A stretch of 53,516 nucleotides of DNA from Paracoccaceae bacterium (lineage in GTDB: Bacteria; Pseudomonadota; Alphaproteobacteria; Rhodobacterales; Rhodobacteraceae): positions 1 to 53,516 of the forward strand of contig JADHOV010000018.1 in NCBI GenBank assembly GCA_016778765.1, given 5' to 3'. Numbering within the stretch: position 1 is the stretch's first letter; each line of letters opens with the position of its first letter. The notes beneath the pieces were generated by a model that made no database searches, had not been told where the DNA came from, and saw nothing but the letters and a program-made list of their open reading frames with translations. Shown piece by piece: positions 17,674-26,415 of this stretch. The position numbers and the translations under genes are program-made.

Positions 17674-19240
17674 AGCTGTAATCTTTATAATTGATCTCTT
17701 TATGATCCTCGCCAATACGATCTCTGCGTACCAAAAGCCGGTTCAAAGCGTTCAAATAGGCTCTGGCACTAGCAACCACGGTATCGGTATCGGCGGATTC
17801 TCCAGTGGAAATATTGCCATCTTCTTCCATGCGCACGCTCACAGTGGCTTGCGCATCGGTGCCTTCGGTCACAGCGTGTACCTGATATAATTGGAGACGC
17901 GCCGTATGCGGGTACAGCGCTTTGACGGCATTGAAGGTTGCATCAACCGGCCCATCCCCGGTTGCGGTGGTCGAAACATCTTGACCATCAATTGACAGCG
18001 TCATCACCGCTTCTTGCGGGCCATCCGTTCCGCAGGTCACGCGCAAAGATTTCAGTACTAAGCGATCATTTTCGGCATCTTCACCCACCCGCATCAACGC
18101 GATGAGATCATCATCATAAACTTCTTTTTTCCGATCAGCGAGTTCCTTGAAGCGCACAAACACGTCTTTCAACTGGTTATCGCCCAGCTTATATCCAAGC
18201 TCCTCTAATTTTGAGCGCAACGCCGCGCGTCCAGAATGCTTACCCATCACCAAATTTGTCGCCGCAAGCCCAACATCTTCGGGGCGCATAATTTCGAACG
18301 TTTCGGCATTTTTCAGCATTCCGTCCTGATGGATGCCGCTTTCATGGGCAAAGGCATTCTTGCCCACAATGGCTTTGTTGAACTGTACGGGAAACCCGGA
18401 AACAGTTGCCACGCGGCGCGAAATATTCATCAATTTCGTACTATCGATATTGGTGAAATAGGGCATGATATCGCGGCGGACTTTTAACGCCATCACCACT
18501 TCTTCCAGCGCCGTATTACCGGCCCGCTCACCCAAACCGTTGATCGTACATTCGATTTGGCGCGCACCGCCCGCCACCGCGGCCAAGGCATTGGCGGTCG
18601 CCATCCCCAGATCATTATGACAATGGGTCGCAAATACCACCTGATCTGCGCCAGGAACGCGCGCCAATAGCATTTGAATCAACTCGGCAGATTCCACGGG
18701 CGCCGTATACCCAACCGTATCGGGAATGTTGATTGTTTTAGCGCCCGCCTTAATCGCAATTTCCACCACGCGGCAAAGATAATCCGGTTCGGTGCGCGTT
18801 GCATCCATGGGCGACCATTGAATATTATCGCACAGGTTGCGCGCATGCGTCACCGTTTCATGGATCCGATCCGCCATTTGGTCCATATCCAATTGCGGGA
18901 TCGCCCGATGCAACGGAGAAGTTCCTATAAACGTGTGGATCCGCGGCTTTTCTGCATTTTTTACCGCATCCCAGCAGCGATCAATATCGCCAATATTGGC
19001 ACGGGCCAGCCCGCAGATCACCGAATGGGTGCTGCGGCGTGCAATTTCGCTGACCGCGCGAAAATCACCTTCAGATGCGATTGGAAATCCCGCTTCGATG
19101 ATATCGACACCCATCTCATCAAGCAGTTCAGCGATTTCTAACTTTTCATCATGGGTCATTGTTGCGCCCGGGCTTTGCTCGCCATCGCGCAGGGTCGTAT
19201 CGAAAATAACAACGCGGTCTTTTGGGGAAATATCTGTCAT
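17672..19240 (-). CDS. leuA: 2-isopropylmalate synthase
   Basis: First committed step of leucine synthesis: condenses acetyl-CoA with 2-oxoisovalerate in the cytoplasm. The HMGL-like TIM barrel begins with DTTLRDGEQSPG (residues 14-25), which supplies the metal and substrate residues. The second metal site is THCHND (His206, His208). NGLGERAGN and the flexible HESGIHQDG segments follow. The C-terminal LeuA dimerisation/leucine-feedback domain fills about 390-510. Length 522 is standard for the long form. An in-frame TAA lies just upstream, so the ATG at 19240 is secure. Regulation is probably by leader-peptide attenuation plus leucine feedback on the enzyme. Confidence 0.97.
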   Translation of the reverse strand: MTDISPKDRVVIFDTTLRDGEQSPGATMTHDEKLEIAELLDEMGVDIIEAGFPIASEGDFRAVSEIARRSTHSVICGLARANIGDIDRCWDAVKNAEKPRIHTFIGTSPLHRAIPQLDMDQMADRIHETVTHARNLCDNIQWSPMDATRTEPDYLCRVVEIAIKAGAKTINIPDTVGYTAPVESAELIQMLLARVPGADQVVFATHCHNDLGMATANALAAVAGGARQIECTINGLGERAGNTALEEVVMALKVRRDIMPYFTNIDSTKLMNISRRVATVSGFPVQFNKAIVGKNAFAHESGIHQDGMLKNAETFEIMRPEDVGLAATNLVMGKHSGRAALRSKLEELGYKLGDNQLKDVFVRFKELADRKKEVYDDDLIALMRVGEDAENDRLVLKSLRVTCGTDGPQEAVMTLSIDGQDVSTTATGDGPVDATFNAVKALYPHTARLQLYQVHAVTEGTDAQATVSVRMEEDGNISTGESADTDTVVASARAYLNALNRLLVRRDRIGEDHKEINYKDYS

Positions 19241-19259
19241 ATCTGAGTCTCTTTATTGT

Positions 19260-19341
19260 CTACTAAGCTCGGGGTGCGATATGAATTGCCTCCTCTGAGC
19301 GGACGCACCAAATACCGGCACGCTCAGAGGCAGCTTAGTAG
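19260..19341 (-). promoter_or_regulatory. leuA leader attenuator with mutually exclusive hairpins
   Basis: In the leuA transcript three pairings compete. The outer stem joins CTACTAAGCT (19341-19332) to AGCTTAGTAG (19269-19260), ten base pairs. The inner stem joins CCTCTGAGCG (19330-19321) to CGCTCAGAGG (19301-19292), ten base pairs. An alternative stem joins GGTGCG (19309-19304) to CGCACC (19278-19273) and would cross both. The 5' strands of the outer and inner stems are themselves the last Leu codons and stop of a leader peptide. Ribosome stalling under leucine shortage would hide them and favour the alternative fold. No T-run follows the outer stem, so control may be translational or Rho-linked rather than by an intrinsic terminator. 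Confidence 0.78.
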
Positions 19342-19407
19342 ATTTAGACCAAGCAGCCCTTTTAACCGCGCGTTGCGTAAATTGATATTTTGGCCCAAAA
19401 CGTTCAT
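19324..19407 (-). CDS. Leucine-rich leader peptide of leuA
   Basis: A 27-residue frame, too short for usual gene calling. Nine residues are Leu, seven of them among the last thirteen (ending LKGLLGLNLLSCL). The Leu codons are TTG, TTA, TTA, CTG, CTT, CTA, CTA, CTA and CTC, so rare CTA is concentrated at the end. The stop codon lies inside the first strand of the inner attenuator stem, and the last Leu codons inside that of the outer stem. That is the geometry of an amino-acid attenuator. The ATG is preceded by GAGG only one base away, so an in-frame TTG three codons later could be the real start. Confidence 0.75.
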   Translation of the reverse strand: MNVLGQNINLRNARLKGLLGLNLLSCL

Positions 19408-19469
19408 GCCTCAAATATACAAATTAAATCTTAAATGAAAAGGAACAAAATCAAACCGTAGGTTTCCAG

Positions 19470-19670
19470 ATGCAAGCTATAAACTTTAGCTCAATTTACG
19501 CATTGCAAGCGCAAGCCGCGCAGAACACAAAACCATCCTCACAAAAGCCCGCTTTTCCCGCCAGCTCTTCTTTCAAACCCTCCGGCAAACAGATTGCCGC
19601 GCTATGCCGCGCAGGCGCCGAGGGCTTGCGCAAAACCATTCGCGTCATGTCTTACCCCAGCGCCGTTTAA
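19470..19670 (+). CDS. Hypothetical 66-residue protein
   Basis: A short frame divergent from the leuA leader. The product is rich in Ala, Gln, Ser and Pro (FSSIYALQAQAAQ, then a Pro/Ser/Lys-rich middle) and ends with an amphipathic AALCRAGAEGLRKTIRVM segment. No domain is recognised. AGG lies eight bases before the ATG. It may be a genuine small gene or chance coding; codon use looks like the neighbours. An A+T inverted repeat (TTTTAAA, three bases, TTTAAAA; 19723-19739) separates it from the ABC operon. Confidence 0.4.
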   Translation: MQAINFSSIYALQAQAAQNTKPSSQKPAFPASSSFKPSGKQIAALCRAGAEGLRKTIRVMSYPSAV

Positions 19671-19752
19671 AAGCTCCTCAAACGTCCAGAGCAGTTTTCA
19701 ACACGAGAACCGGGTTTTGGCATTTTAAAGCTTTTAAAACGTGTTTTGGACC

Positions 19753-20826
19753 CTAGACCAAGACATTATCAGCATAAACGCAGCAATTTTCAGCTGGCAG
19801 CATCAGCTCAACATGCTCTGCGGGCATTTCGATATCGCGCTCAAGCTTGACCTTAATCACAAACTGGTCAAAGGCCGCGGTAACCAATTTATGATTGCCC
19901 AAATCTTCCACCCGCTGCACCTGCGCGGTGATTGTATTCGGCCCCTTTGCCTCAGCGATCTGAATATATTCGGATCGAATGCCCAATTTCAAATCCGCAG
20001 AGCCGGTTTTTGAAAGGTCCGTTTGGGTTGCAATCGTTGCGCCGCCAAAGGCAACTGATGTACTGCCATCGGCTTTACAAGCAAAAAAGTTCATCGCCGG
20101 AGCGCCGATAAAATAACCCACAAAGGTTGTTTTGGGGCGCTCAAACAACTCAGCAGGCGATCCCACTTGCACGATGCTGCCGGCATCCATCACGATGATG
20201 TTTTCGGCAAATGTCATGGCTTCATTTTGATCATGCGTCACATAAATCAACGTCGAGCGGTATTTCTGATTGATCTCTTTAAGCTGCCGGCGCAGGCGGA
20301 ATTTCAGATCCGGATCAATCACCGTGAGCGGTTCATCCATCAACACGGCCGCAACATCATCGCGCACAAGCCCGCGCCCCAAAGAGATCAGCTGCTTTTG
20401 ATCTGCGGTTAATCGGCTGGCCGATTTTTTCAGCAAACCCTGCAGGCTTAACGCTTCAGCCACTTCCTGTACTTTGGCATCAATCGCTGGTTTTTCATAA
20501 TTCCGGCACACCAAAGGAAAGGCCAAGTTTTGCTCAACCGTCATCGTGCCGTAAATCACCGGAAACTGAAACACTTGCGCAATATTACGCTCAGACGTGG
20601 ACAGCGCGGTCACATCCACACCATCAAAAAGCAATTTCCCCTCTGAGGGTTGCACGATACCCGACATGATGTTCAACATGGTGGTTTTACCACAGCCCGA
20701 AGGCCCTAAAATTGCATAACGGCCACCATCAACCCAGGTCATATTAAACGGGTTCAACGCATAGGTCTTATCCGCCGCTTGCGGGTTATATGAATGCGCA
20801 ATATTTTGCAGTTCAATTTTAGCCAT
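19753..20826 (-). CDS. ABC transporter ATP-binding protein, GlpT-like (degenerate signature)
   Basis: Second ATPase of a five-component carbohydrate/polyol importer. Of 357 residues, Walker A is GPSGCGKTT (near 41-49), the Q-loop is QVFQFPVIY and Walker B is VLMDEPLTVIDP. The C-terminal ~120 residues form a TOBE/MalK-like domain. The signature motif, normally LSGGQ, reads LTADQKQ. This matches the second ATPase of the Rhizobium leguminosarum glycerol system (GlpT), as I recall it. It must pair with the upstream ATPase, so only one composite ATP site is likely to be fully active. Its start overlaps the previous stop by one base. Last gene of the operon. Confidence 0.88.
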   Translation of the reverse strand: MAKIELQNIAHSYNPQAADKTYALNPFNMTWVDGGRYAILGPSGCGKTTMLNIMSGIVQPSEGKLLFDGVDVTALSTSERNIAQVFQFPVIYGTMTVEQNLAFPLVCRNYEKPAIDAKVQEVAEALSLQGLLKKSASRLTADQKQLISLGRGLVRDDVAAVLMDEPLTVIDPDLKFRLRRQLKEINQKYRSTLIYVTHDQNEAMTFAENIIVMDAGSIVQVGSPAELFERPKTTFVGYFIGAPAMNFFACKADGSTSVAFGGATIATQTDLSKTGSADLKLGIRSEYIQIAEAKGPNTITAQVQRVEDLGNHKLVTAAFDQFVIKVKLERDIEMPAEHVELMLPAENCCVYADNVLV

Positions 20827-21905
20827 TACTTCAGTCCGCCATAGGGTGAGGATTTTAATCTTCCATCCGTTGCAAATGCATAAAGATGCGCTGTGTCAAA
20901 TTGTGCTGTCACGGTCTCACCTATGTTAAAATTCTGAACCGAATCCAACAGGCCCACCACCTGTACATGCTCATGTTTAAGGTGCAGGAAGGTTTCAGAG
21001 CCACTGATCTCGGACAGCTCAACAGTGAAGGGAAATCCACCCTCTGCCAAGCTGATCGCCGCGGCCCTCAGACCGAACACATAGGGGCCCTGCGGTAGCG
21101 CCTGACAATGCTGAGGCAGGTCAAATTGAATTTCCGCGTTTAAGATGATCTTGCCATCGGCCACGGTGCCTTCAAACAGGTTCATCGCCGGATCATTGGT
21201 GATTTGCGAGACTTTGGTCGAACTGGGGTTCTCATATACTTCTTTTGCGCTGGCCTGCTGCAGGATGCGCCCTTCATCCATGACCAATATCTGCCCGCCC
21301 AGTTGCATCGCCTCGACAGGATCGGTCGAAGAATAAATCAAAATAGAATTTTCAGAGGCTTTCGCGCTAAAAATATTTTTGAACTCTTCGCGCAATTGTT
21401 CGCGCAATTTATAATCCAAATTCACCAAAGGCTCATCCAGCAGCACAATATTGGCCTCTTTCACCAAAGAGCGCGCCAGCGCCACCCGCTGTTGCTGGCC
21501 GCCCGACAAGGCTTGGATTTTACGGTTTTCAAACCCTTCTAATCCCACTTGCGCAAGCGCTTTCATTACCCGATCGTTCAGCTCACCCATCGGCATGCGG
21601 CGCTGCTTCAAAGGGAAGGCGACATTTTCATACACGCTAAGATGCGGGTAATTGATGAATTGCTGATACACCATTGCCACTTCGCGCTTCCACACCGGAA
21701 TGCGGCCAAAATCTCGTCCATCCAGGGTTAAACTGCCGCTTTCAGGCGCGATTAATCCCGCAATGGTTTTGAGCAAGGTGGTTTTGCCAGCCAAAGTTCG
21801 ACCGATAATCGTGTAGATTTCACCCTTAGACATTTCAAAACAAACGTCATTCAAATGATATTCCGCATCCGGCTTCAGACGCAGGTTTGAGGCAATGAGT
21901 GACAT
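20826..21905 (-). CDS. ABC transporter ATP-binding protein, GlpS-like
   Basis: First ATPase of the importer, 359 residues. Walker A has the unusual filling GRTLAGKTT (near 35-43), followed by a MVYQQFINYPHLSVYENVAFPL Q-loop region, a full signature LSGGQQQRVALARSL and Walker B VLLDEPLVNLD. A MalK-type C-terminal domain covers about 235-359. GRT/GPTLxGKT Walker A and MVYQQFINYP are hallmarks of the GlpS branch paired with GlpT-like ATPases. It directly abuts the permease gene upstream. Expected to provide the intact signature acting on the partner's Walker site. Confidence 0.88.
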   Translation of the reverse strand: MSLIASNLRLKPDAEYHLNDVCFEMSKGEIYTIIGRTLAGKTTLLKTIAGLIAPESGSLTLDGRDFGRIPVWKREVAMVYQQFINYPHLSVYENVAFPLKQRRMPMGELNDRVMKALAQVGLEGFENRKIQALSGGQQQRVALARSLVKEANIVLLDEPLVNLDYKLREQLREEFKNIFSAKASENSILIYSSTDPVEAMQLGGQILVMDEGRILQQASAKEVYENPSSTKVSQITNDPAMNLFEGTVADGKIILNAEIQFDLPQHCQALPQGPYVFGLRAAAISLAEGGFPFTVELSEISGSETFLHLKHEHVQVVGLLDSVQNFNIGETVTAQFDTAHLYAFATDGRLKSSPYGGLK

Positions 21906-22754
21906 TTATTTCAATGCTCCTGACAGGTTACCTTTTGACAAAAACCGCTCAACAATAAAGGCGACTAAGATCAGCGGCGCAACGCTGACCAAAGCGGCCG
22001 CGGACAGGCTCCACCAAGGCGTAATCGATGAATTCAGCGCCACGATCGCAACAGGTAGAAGCTGCACTTCTGTAAATGTCAAAATGAAGGAAAAGAAGAA
22101 ATCAGTCCAACCGAAGATCATGCAAAACATGCCCGCCACGATGATTCCGGGAATCGAGTTTGGAAGCACAACTTTGTAAAACGCCTGATACGGGTTGCAA
22201 CCATCAATCAATGCGGTTTCATCGATCTCGCGCGGTACTTTGTTAAAAAAATCAACCATGATCCACACCGCGATCGGCATCAGCAGCACGATATAAACCA
22301 AAATAAGGCCCAGCAACGTATCCAGCAACGAGAATTTGCCCAACATAATAAAGAACGGAATCGCCAGAACAACGGGGGGCATAATACGCTGCGAGATAAA
22401 GAAGAAGGTGATATCACCGTTGCGGATAGGGCCCGCTTTGAAGGTAAAGCGTGACAAAGCATAAGCCGCCAATGTGCCCAAAATAATGCTGATCAAGCTG
22501 CCCGCGCAGGTCACGAATACGCTGTTAAAAAACGGCTCAACGATATCTACGCCGCCCTGTGCCGGTGATTTCCAAAGCGCCCGCCAGCCTTCCAATGTGG
22601 GCTCAAAATCCACCCAAGGGATATAGGTGGCCCCATTGGTGACCGATTGGAAATCTTTAAATGAGGTCGAAATGGCCCAAAGGAACGGCGCAATCACAAA
22701 GACGGACCACAGGGTAACCGCAAGATATTTAAGAGTGCTGTAAAAATAACCCAT
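21906..22754 (-). CDS. ABC transporter permease (MalG/UgpE type)
   Basis: 282 residues with six membrane helices, the first at LAVTLWSVFVIAPFLWAIS. The cytoplasmic coupling (EAA) loop VPREIDETALIDGCNPYQAFYKVVLPNSIPGI (near 178-208) contains the conserved E-x-A-x-I-D-G core. A periplasmic loop carries FEPTLEGWRALW. It forms the channel with the permease encoded just upstream (two-base gap). Carbohydrate-uptake (CUT1) class; substrate not readable from the permease. Confidence 0.9.
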   Translation of the reverse strand: MGYFYSTLKYLAVTLWSVFVIAPFLWAISTSFKDFQSVTNGATYIPWVDFEPTLEGWRALWKSPAQGGVDIVEPFFNSVFVTCAGSLISIILGTLAAYALSRFTFKAGPIRNGDITFFFISQRIMPPVVLAIPFFIMLGKFSLLDTLLGLILVYIVLLMPIAVWIMVDFFNKVPREIDETALIDGCNPYQAFYKVVLPNSIPGIIVAGMFCMIFGWTDFFFSFILTFTEVQLLPVAIVALNSSITPWWSLSAAALVSVAPLILVAFIVERFLSKGNLSGALK

Positions 22755-22756
22755 GA

Positions 22757-23623
22757 TTAATTACCCCGTACCATCAGTTTGACCAAAATCTTTGCAATGA
22801 TCGTGAAGCTGATGATCATGATGATCAGATAGGTCAAAGACAGCGCTGCAGAATAACCAAATTGGAATTCACGCAAGCCTTTGATGAAGATGTAAAAACT
22901 GGAGGTCTCAGTGGCTGTGCCCGGCCCGCCCGAGGTTAAAACATATACCGTATCCATAATTTTCGAGGCTTCAATCAGCCGGATGATAATCGCCCCGATC
23001 GAAATTGGCGCCATCAACGGAAAGGTCACGTAAACGAAGGTTCGGATAGGCCCTGCGCCATCAATTGAGGCGGCCAAAAACGGCTCTTTCGGCAGCGATA
23101 AAAGACCCGCCAATAACAGCAGGAACATAAACGGCGTCCATTGCCAAACCTCAACCAAAACCACCGTGAATTTAGCAAGCAGCTCGCTACTGAGCCAAAG
23201 TGGCGTCATCCCGAACAGACTAAAGAAATCATTCACCGGTCCAAGCGACTCATGGAAAAAAGTACGCCAGATAACGGTCATAATCACCGGTGTCGTCATC
23301 ATCGGGATTAAGAACAAAACCCGGAAAAATCTTTGAAAGACAATGTCTTTCCAAACCATGAGCGCCAATGCAAACCCGATCACATATTGCAAGAAGACGG
23401 TGGTTAGCGACAGCAAGCTCAAGCGGCCAAATGCTTCCCAAAACCGCGCATCATCCGTGAACAGGCGCACGTAATTTTCCAAACCGATAAAATCAAGCGC
23501 CGGATAAAAACTGTCCCAGCTTGAAAGGCTTAAGCGTACTGTAAACCCAATTGGAAATATCAAAATGCCCAAAAGGACCAAAAGCCCGGGAAGCAAAAAC
23601 ATATATTTATGTTTGAAGTTCAT
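22757..23623 (-). CDS. ABC transporter permease (MalF/UgpA type)
   Basis: 288 residues, six membrane helices starting with YMFLLPGLLVLLGILIFPIG. A periplasmic loop follows with SWDSFYPALDFIGLENYVRLF, typical of MalF/UgpA permeases. The EAA loop is KEPFLAASIDGAGPIRTFVYVTFPL (near 195-219). It is translated after the hairpin that follows the binding-protein gene and is presumably made in smaller amounts. Partner of the MalG-type permease. Confidence 0.9.
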   Translation of the reverse strand: MNFKHKYMFLLPGLLVLLGILIFPIGFTVRLSLSSWDSFYPALDFIGLENYVRLFTDDARFWEAFGRLSLLSLTTVFLQYVIGFALALMVWKDIVFQRFFRVLFLIPMMTTPVIMTVIWRTFFHESLGPVNDFFSLFGMTPLWLSSELLAKFTVVLVEVWQWTPFMFLLLLAGLLSLPKEPFLAASIDGAGPIRTFVYVTFPLMAPISIGAIIIRLIEASKIMDTVYVLTSGGPGTATETSSFYIFIKGLREFQFGYSAALSLTYLIIMIISFTIIAKILVKLMVRGN

Positions 23624-23647
23624 TGATTATCGCCCTGTTTTATAAGA

Positions 23648-23669
23648 AGCGCCCCAGAAAAGGGACGCT
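23648..23669 (-). other. Intercistronic hairpin after a binding-protein gene
   Basis: AGCGCCCC (23648-23655) pairs with GGGACGCT (23662-23669) with one mismatch and a six-base loop. It lies about 27 bases after the binding-protein stop and before the first permease. Such hairpins usually protect the upstream message from 3' decay, so that binding protein is made in excess over the membrane parts. Confidence 0.65.
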
Positions 23670-23695
23670 CCAATTCTCTTAAGTAGTGTTAAAGC

Positions 23696-25231
23696 TTACT
23701 CTGCGTCTTCCAGTGCAACACCAATAGCATAAGCTTCGCGAATTGTATCGGCTCCGATACGTTTCACAATTTTCTTCCACTCAGCGGCCACCTCATCTAA
23801 GGCTTCTTGCGGTGACAACTGACCCGCCAAAGCTTTCGATGTGCCGGTTGCGACGGCGCTGTTGAATTGGAAAACACCTGGCACCCGCAATGGGAACACA
23901 CGGTTCGTGCTGCCTTCTTCCATTTCCATCAGAGTATCCGCATATTGCTGCGCAATCTCAGGATCCCAACCTTGACGCTCAACATAAATTTCAGGCACAA
24001 AGTCGGATTTCTTGAACGGGTTCACACCGAAGCGACCAATCGCAATATCGGCTTGGTGGTTGGCATCATTGGCAAAGAAGCATAGATAGTCAAAAGCCAT
24101 CTCGTGGTTTTTGCTTTTCTTGGCAACCGCAGCTGTCCAACCCCAAACGATATAAGGTGCTTGATTATACGTATCTTCCCAAGCTGCGCTGTCGCGGTTC
24201 CACACCCGGTTTGACCCCGGCAAGGGCGCTGCGCCCACTTTGTTCTTGATCGGGCTGTCATCTTGCATCGCTGCCACAAACGCATCATCCCATGAGAAGC
24301 TGAACAATGTCTGTCCACCGCCGAATGAGTTAATCTCATCGCCAAGGCCAAAGTTAATGCCACCTGGTGGCACATATTTAGTTGCTTCAACCCAATCTGT
24401 CAGTGCTTCTACAAAACCCGGTCCATTGACCAATGGTTCCATGGTTTCCAGGTCGAAGAAGAATCCGCCCTTAACCCGCGGGTTCTTTGAATAGGCCACC
24501 GACCGGCTGAAAAACGCCGCGAACATCAGATCGTCTTTCTTCATAACTTCGGCTGAACCATATTCCAATTCGCCGTCATTATCCCAATCCCAACCATTGA
24601 AGAATGCAGCCATTTCGCCATATTCTTTCCAGGTTTGCGGAATCCGCAATTCCTTGCCCGTTTCCGCTTTATACTTTGCCTGATATTCAGGGTTATCAAT
24701 CACGTCTTTGCGGTATTTCAGATAATGACGATCCCCATCGATTGGAAATTGGATCATTTCACCGCCCCAAGAGTTCACGTCAATATGACTCTGCGTAACG
24801 TCTTGCATTTGTGCCATATTCACATATTTCGCGGGCACGGGCTGCAAATATTGCTTCCAGTCGCGGATAAAGTTGGAAAAGCCGAACACGATGTCATAAG
24901 GTGCCTGACCCGCTTGAAACGGAACCATCGCTTTTGAATAAAGATCACCTGCAGGCGTGTGAATGACGTTCACCTCAGCGCCTGTCAACGCGCTGAACTG
25001 CTCCGCGTGAAGCGCTGTTGGCTCGCCCATAACAGGCACGGCATGGGTGTTGATCGTCAGCTTTTGACCGCTGTAATCTTTCTGCGACATCGACTCATAA
25101 GAGCATTCGCCCGCGATATCACCCGTGTTTTTGATATGCGGAAACTGATCGCTCCACTTATCCGCTTGCGCCGTACCAGCCAGCAGGGCTGCGCCCGCCG
25201 CCAATAGGCTTATGCTCACTTTTGTCTTCAT
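23696..25231 (-). CDS. ABC transporter extracellular solute-binding protein (family 1)
   Basis: 511 residues with a Sec signal peptide (MKTKVSISLLAAGAALLAGTAQA) and a periplasmic binding fold of the large family 1 type. Segments such as HAEQFSALTGAEVNVIHTP, the hinge-region motif SFSWDDAFVAAM and a late KSKNHEMAFDYLCFFANDANHQ support this. It is larger than maltose-type proteins (~400), as are the glycerol/polyol binding proteins that work with GlpS/GlpT-like ATPases. Gly-Gly-Ala-rich SD GGGAGGAAG precedes the ATG. The adjacent alcohol dehydrogenase suggests an alcohol or polyol ligand; that is inference from context. Confidence 0.88.
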   Translation of the reverse strand: MKTKVSISLLAAGAALLAGTAQADKWSDQFPHIKNTGDIAGECSYESMSQKDYSGQKLTINTHAVPVMGEPTALHAEQFSALTGAEVNVIHTPAGDLYSKAMVPFQAGQAPYDIVFGFSNFIRDWKQYLQPVPAKYVNMAQMQDVTQSHIDVNSWGGEMIQFPIDGDRHYLKYRKDVIDNPEYQAKYKAETGKELRIPQTWKEYGEMAAFFNGWDWDNDGELEYGSAEVMKKDDLMFAAFFSRSVAYSKNPRVKGGFFFDLETMEPLVNGPGFVEALTDWVEATKYVPPGGINFGLGDEINSFGGGQTLFSFSWDDAFVAAMQDDSPIKNKVGAAPLPGSNRVWNRDSAAWEDTYNQAPYIVWGWTAAVAKKSKNHEMAFDYLCFFANDANHQADIAIGRFGVNPFKKSDFVPEIYVERQGWDPEIAQQYADTLMEMEEGSTNRVFPLRVPGVFQFNSAVATGTSKALAGQLSPQEALDEVAAEWKKIVKRIGADTIREAYAIGVALEDAE

Positions 25232-25262
25232 TTTACTTCCTCCCAGTAGGTTTCGTATTTAA

Positions 25263-26315
25263 TTAAGGTACAAGGACGCCCCGCCCTTTTACCTTGCCGT
25301 TATTCAAATCTTGCAAAGCCAGATTTGCATCTTCCAAGCTGTATTCCTGCGTTGCCAAATGAACCTGACCTTTATCCGCCAAAGACATCAATTCGGTTAG
25401 CTCAGCCCATGTTCCAACCAAGTTACCAATGATGTTCTTCTCAGTCGTGATCATCTCAAACGCGCTTACATTGATATCTTCGCCATATCCAACAACGTAA
25501 TAGCTGCCCATCGCCCGCGTCATCGCAAGGCCCTTGGCTGTTGTGCCGCGCTCGGCCACAAAATCCAAGACCGCTTCGGCGCCCAAGCCTTTGGTCAGCT
25601 CCAACACCTTTTCAACCTCATTGCCATCCGCCTTGACGAGCGCATCCGCTCCGCAGCTTTCCGCAAGCTTCAACGCCATATCGGAAGGATCAACAACGAT
25701 AATATCTGCCGCGCACATGGCCCGCAAAACCTGAATACCAATATGGCCCAAACCACCAGATCCGATCACAACGCATTTCTCACCCGGCAACAGGTGACGC
25801 GATGCTTTCTTTGCGGCGCGATAGGCCGTAAGGCCCGCATCTGCGTAGGCTGCCACTTCCTTAGGAACCAAAGTATGTGGCAGCTTCACGATGTTGCGTA
25901 CGGAGGTTTTCAGCGCCTCTGCATAGCCCCCATTGCAATCAACGCCCGGGAAAGAACCATTCTCTCCATGCATGTCATGACCACGGCGGCACGCCAGACA
26001 AGTGCCACCGGTAATTTTAGGGTGCACGATGACGGGGTCGCCTTTTTTAAGCCCCTCGACTTCACTGCCCACATCTTCGATCCAGCCCGCATTCTCATGA
26101 CCCATAATCAATGGCAGTAATTTACGGTCAGCATCGGTTGCCTCGCGCCAAACGCCCTCAATAATGTGAAGATCTGTTCTGCAGACCCCTGCGCCGCCGA
26201 TGCGCACGATGACATCACTGGCTTTTTCGATTTTCGGATCGGGAACATTTTCCAGATCCACCCAAGACGATGCTGTTAGATCATCGTCGTATTGCTTCAG
26301 CACCTGCGCTTTCAT
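25263..26315 (-). CDS. Zinc-dependent NAD(P) alcohol dehydrogenase (MDR)
   Basis: 350-residue medium-chain dehydrogenase, first gene of the transporter operon. The catalytic zinc ligands are Cys in GAGVCRTDLH (near 44-51) and the GHENAGW His-Glu pair. The Rossmann motif is GSGGLGHIG near residue 190. Two departures are visible. In the structural-zinc lobe the usual four Cys read G-x2-C-x2-C ... H (GGTCLACRRGHDMH). The position before GLTAY that often holds the third catalytic Cys is Asp (AYADAGLTAYRA). It probably oxidises the alcohol or polyol brought in by the transporter; no aldehyde dehydrogenase is encoded beside it. Confidence 0.88.
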   Translation of the reverse strand: MKAQVLKQYDDDLTASSWVDLENVPDPKIEKASDVIVRIGGAGVCRTDLHIIEGVWREATDADRKLLPLIMGHENAGWIEDVGSEVEGLKKGDPVIVHPKITGGTCLACRRGHDMHGENGSFPGVDCNGGYAEALKTSVRNIVKLPHTLVPKEVAAYADAGLTAYRAAKKASRHLLPGEKCVVIGSGGLGHIGIQVLRAMCAADIIVVDPSDMALKLAESCGADALVKADGNEVEKVLELTKGLGAEAVLDFVAERGTTAKGLAMTRAMGSYYVVGYGEDINVSAFEMITTEKNIIGNLVGTWAELTELMSLADKGQVHLATQEYSLEDANLALQDLNNGKVKGRGVLVP

Positions 26316-26415
26316 AATATGCCTTTCATTCTCAGAACTCCTGCTGAATATTGCTTGGTTTTTCAGCTAAACAATCCATATAATTGTTCAAATATGTGCA
26401 GACCCGCCTAATTTG

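Noticed and set aside
19723-19739. TTTTAAA-GCT-TTTAAAA as the terminator of the ABC operon.
   Set aside because: It is an all-A/T stem with a three-base spacer and no following T-run on the minus strand; too weak to call.
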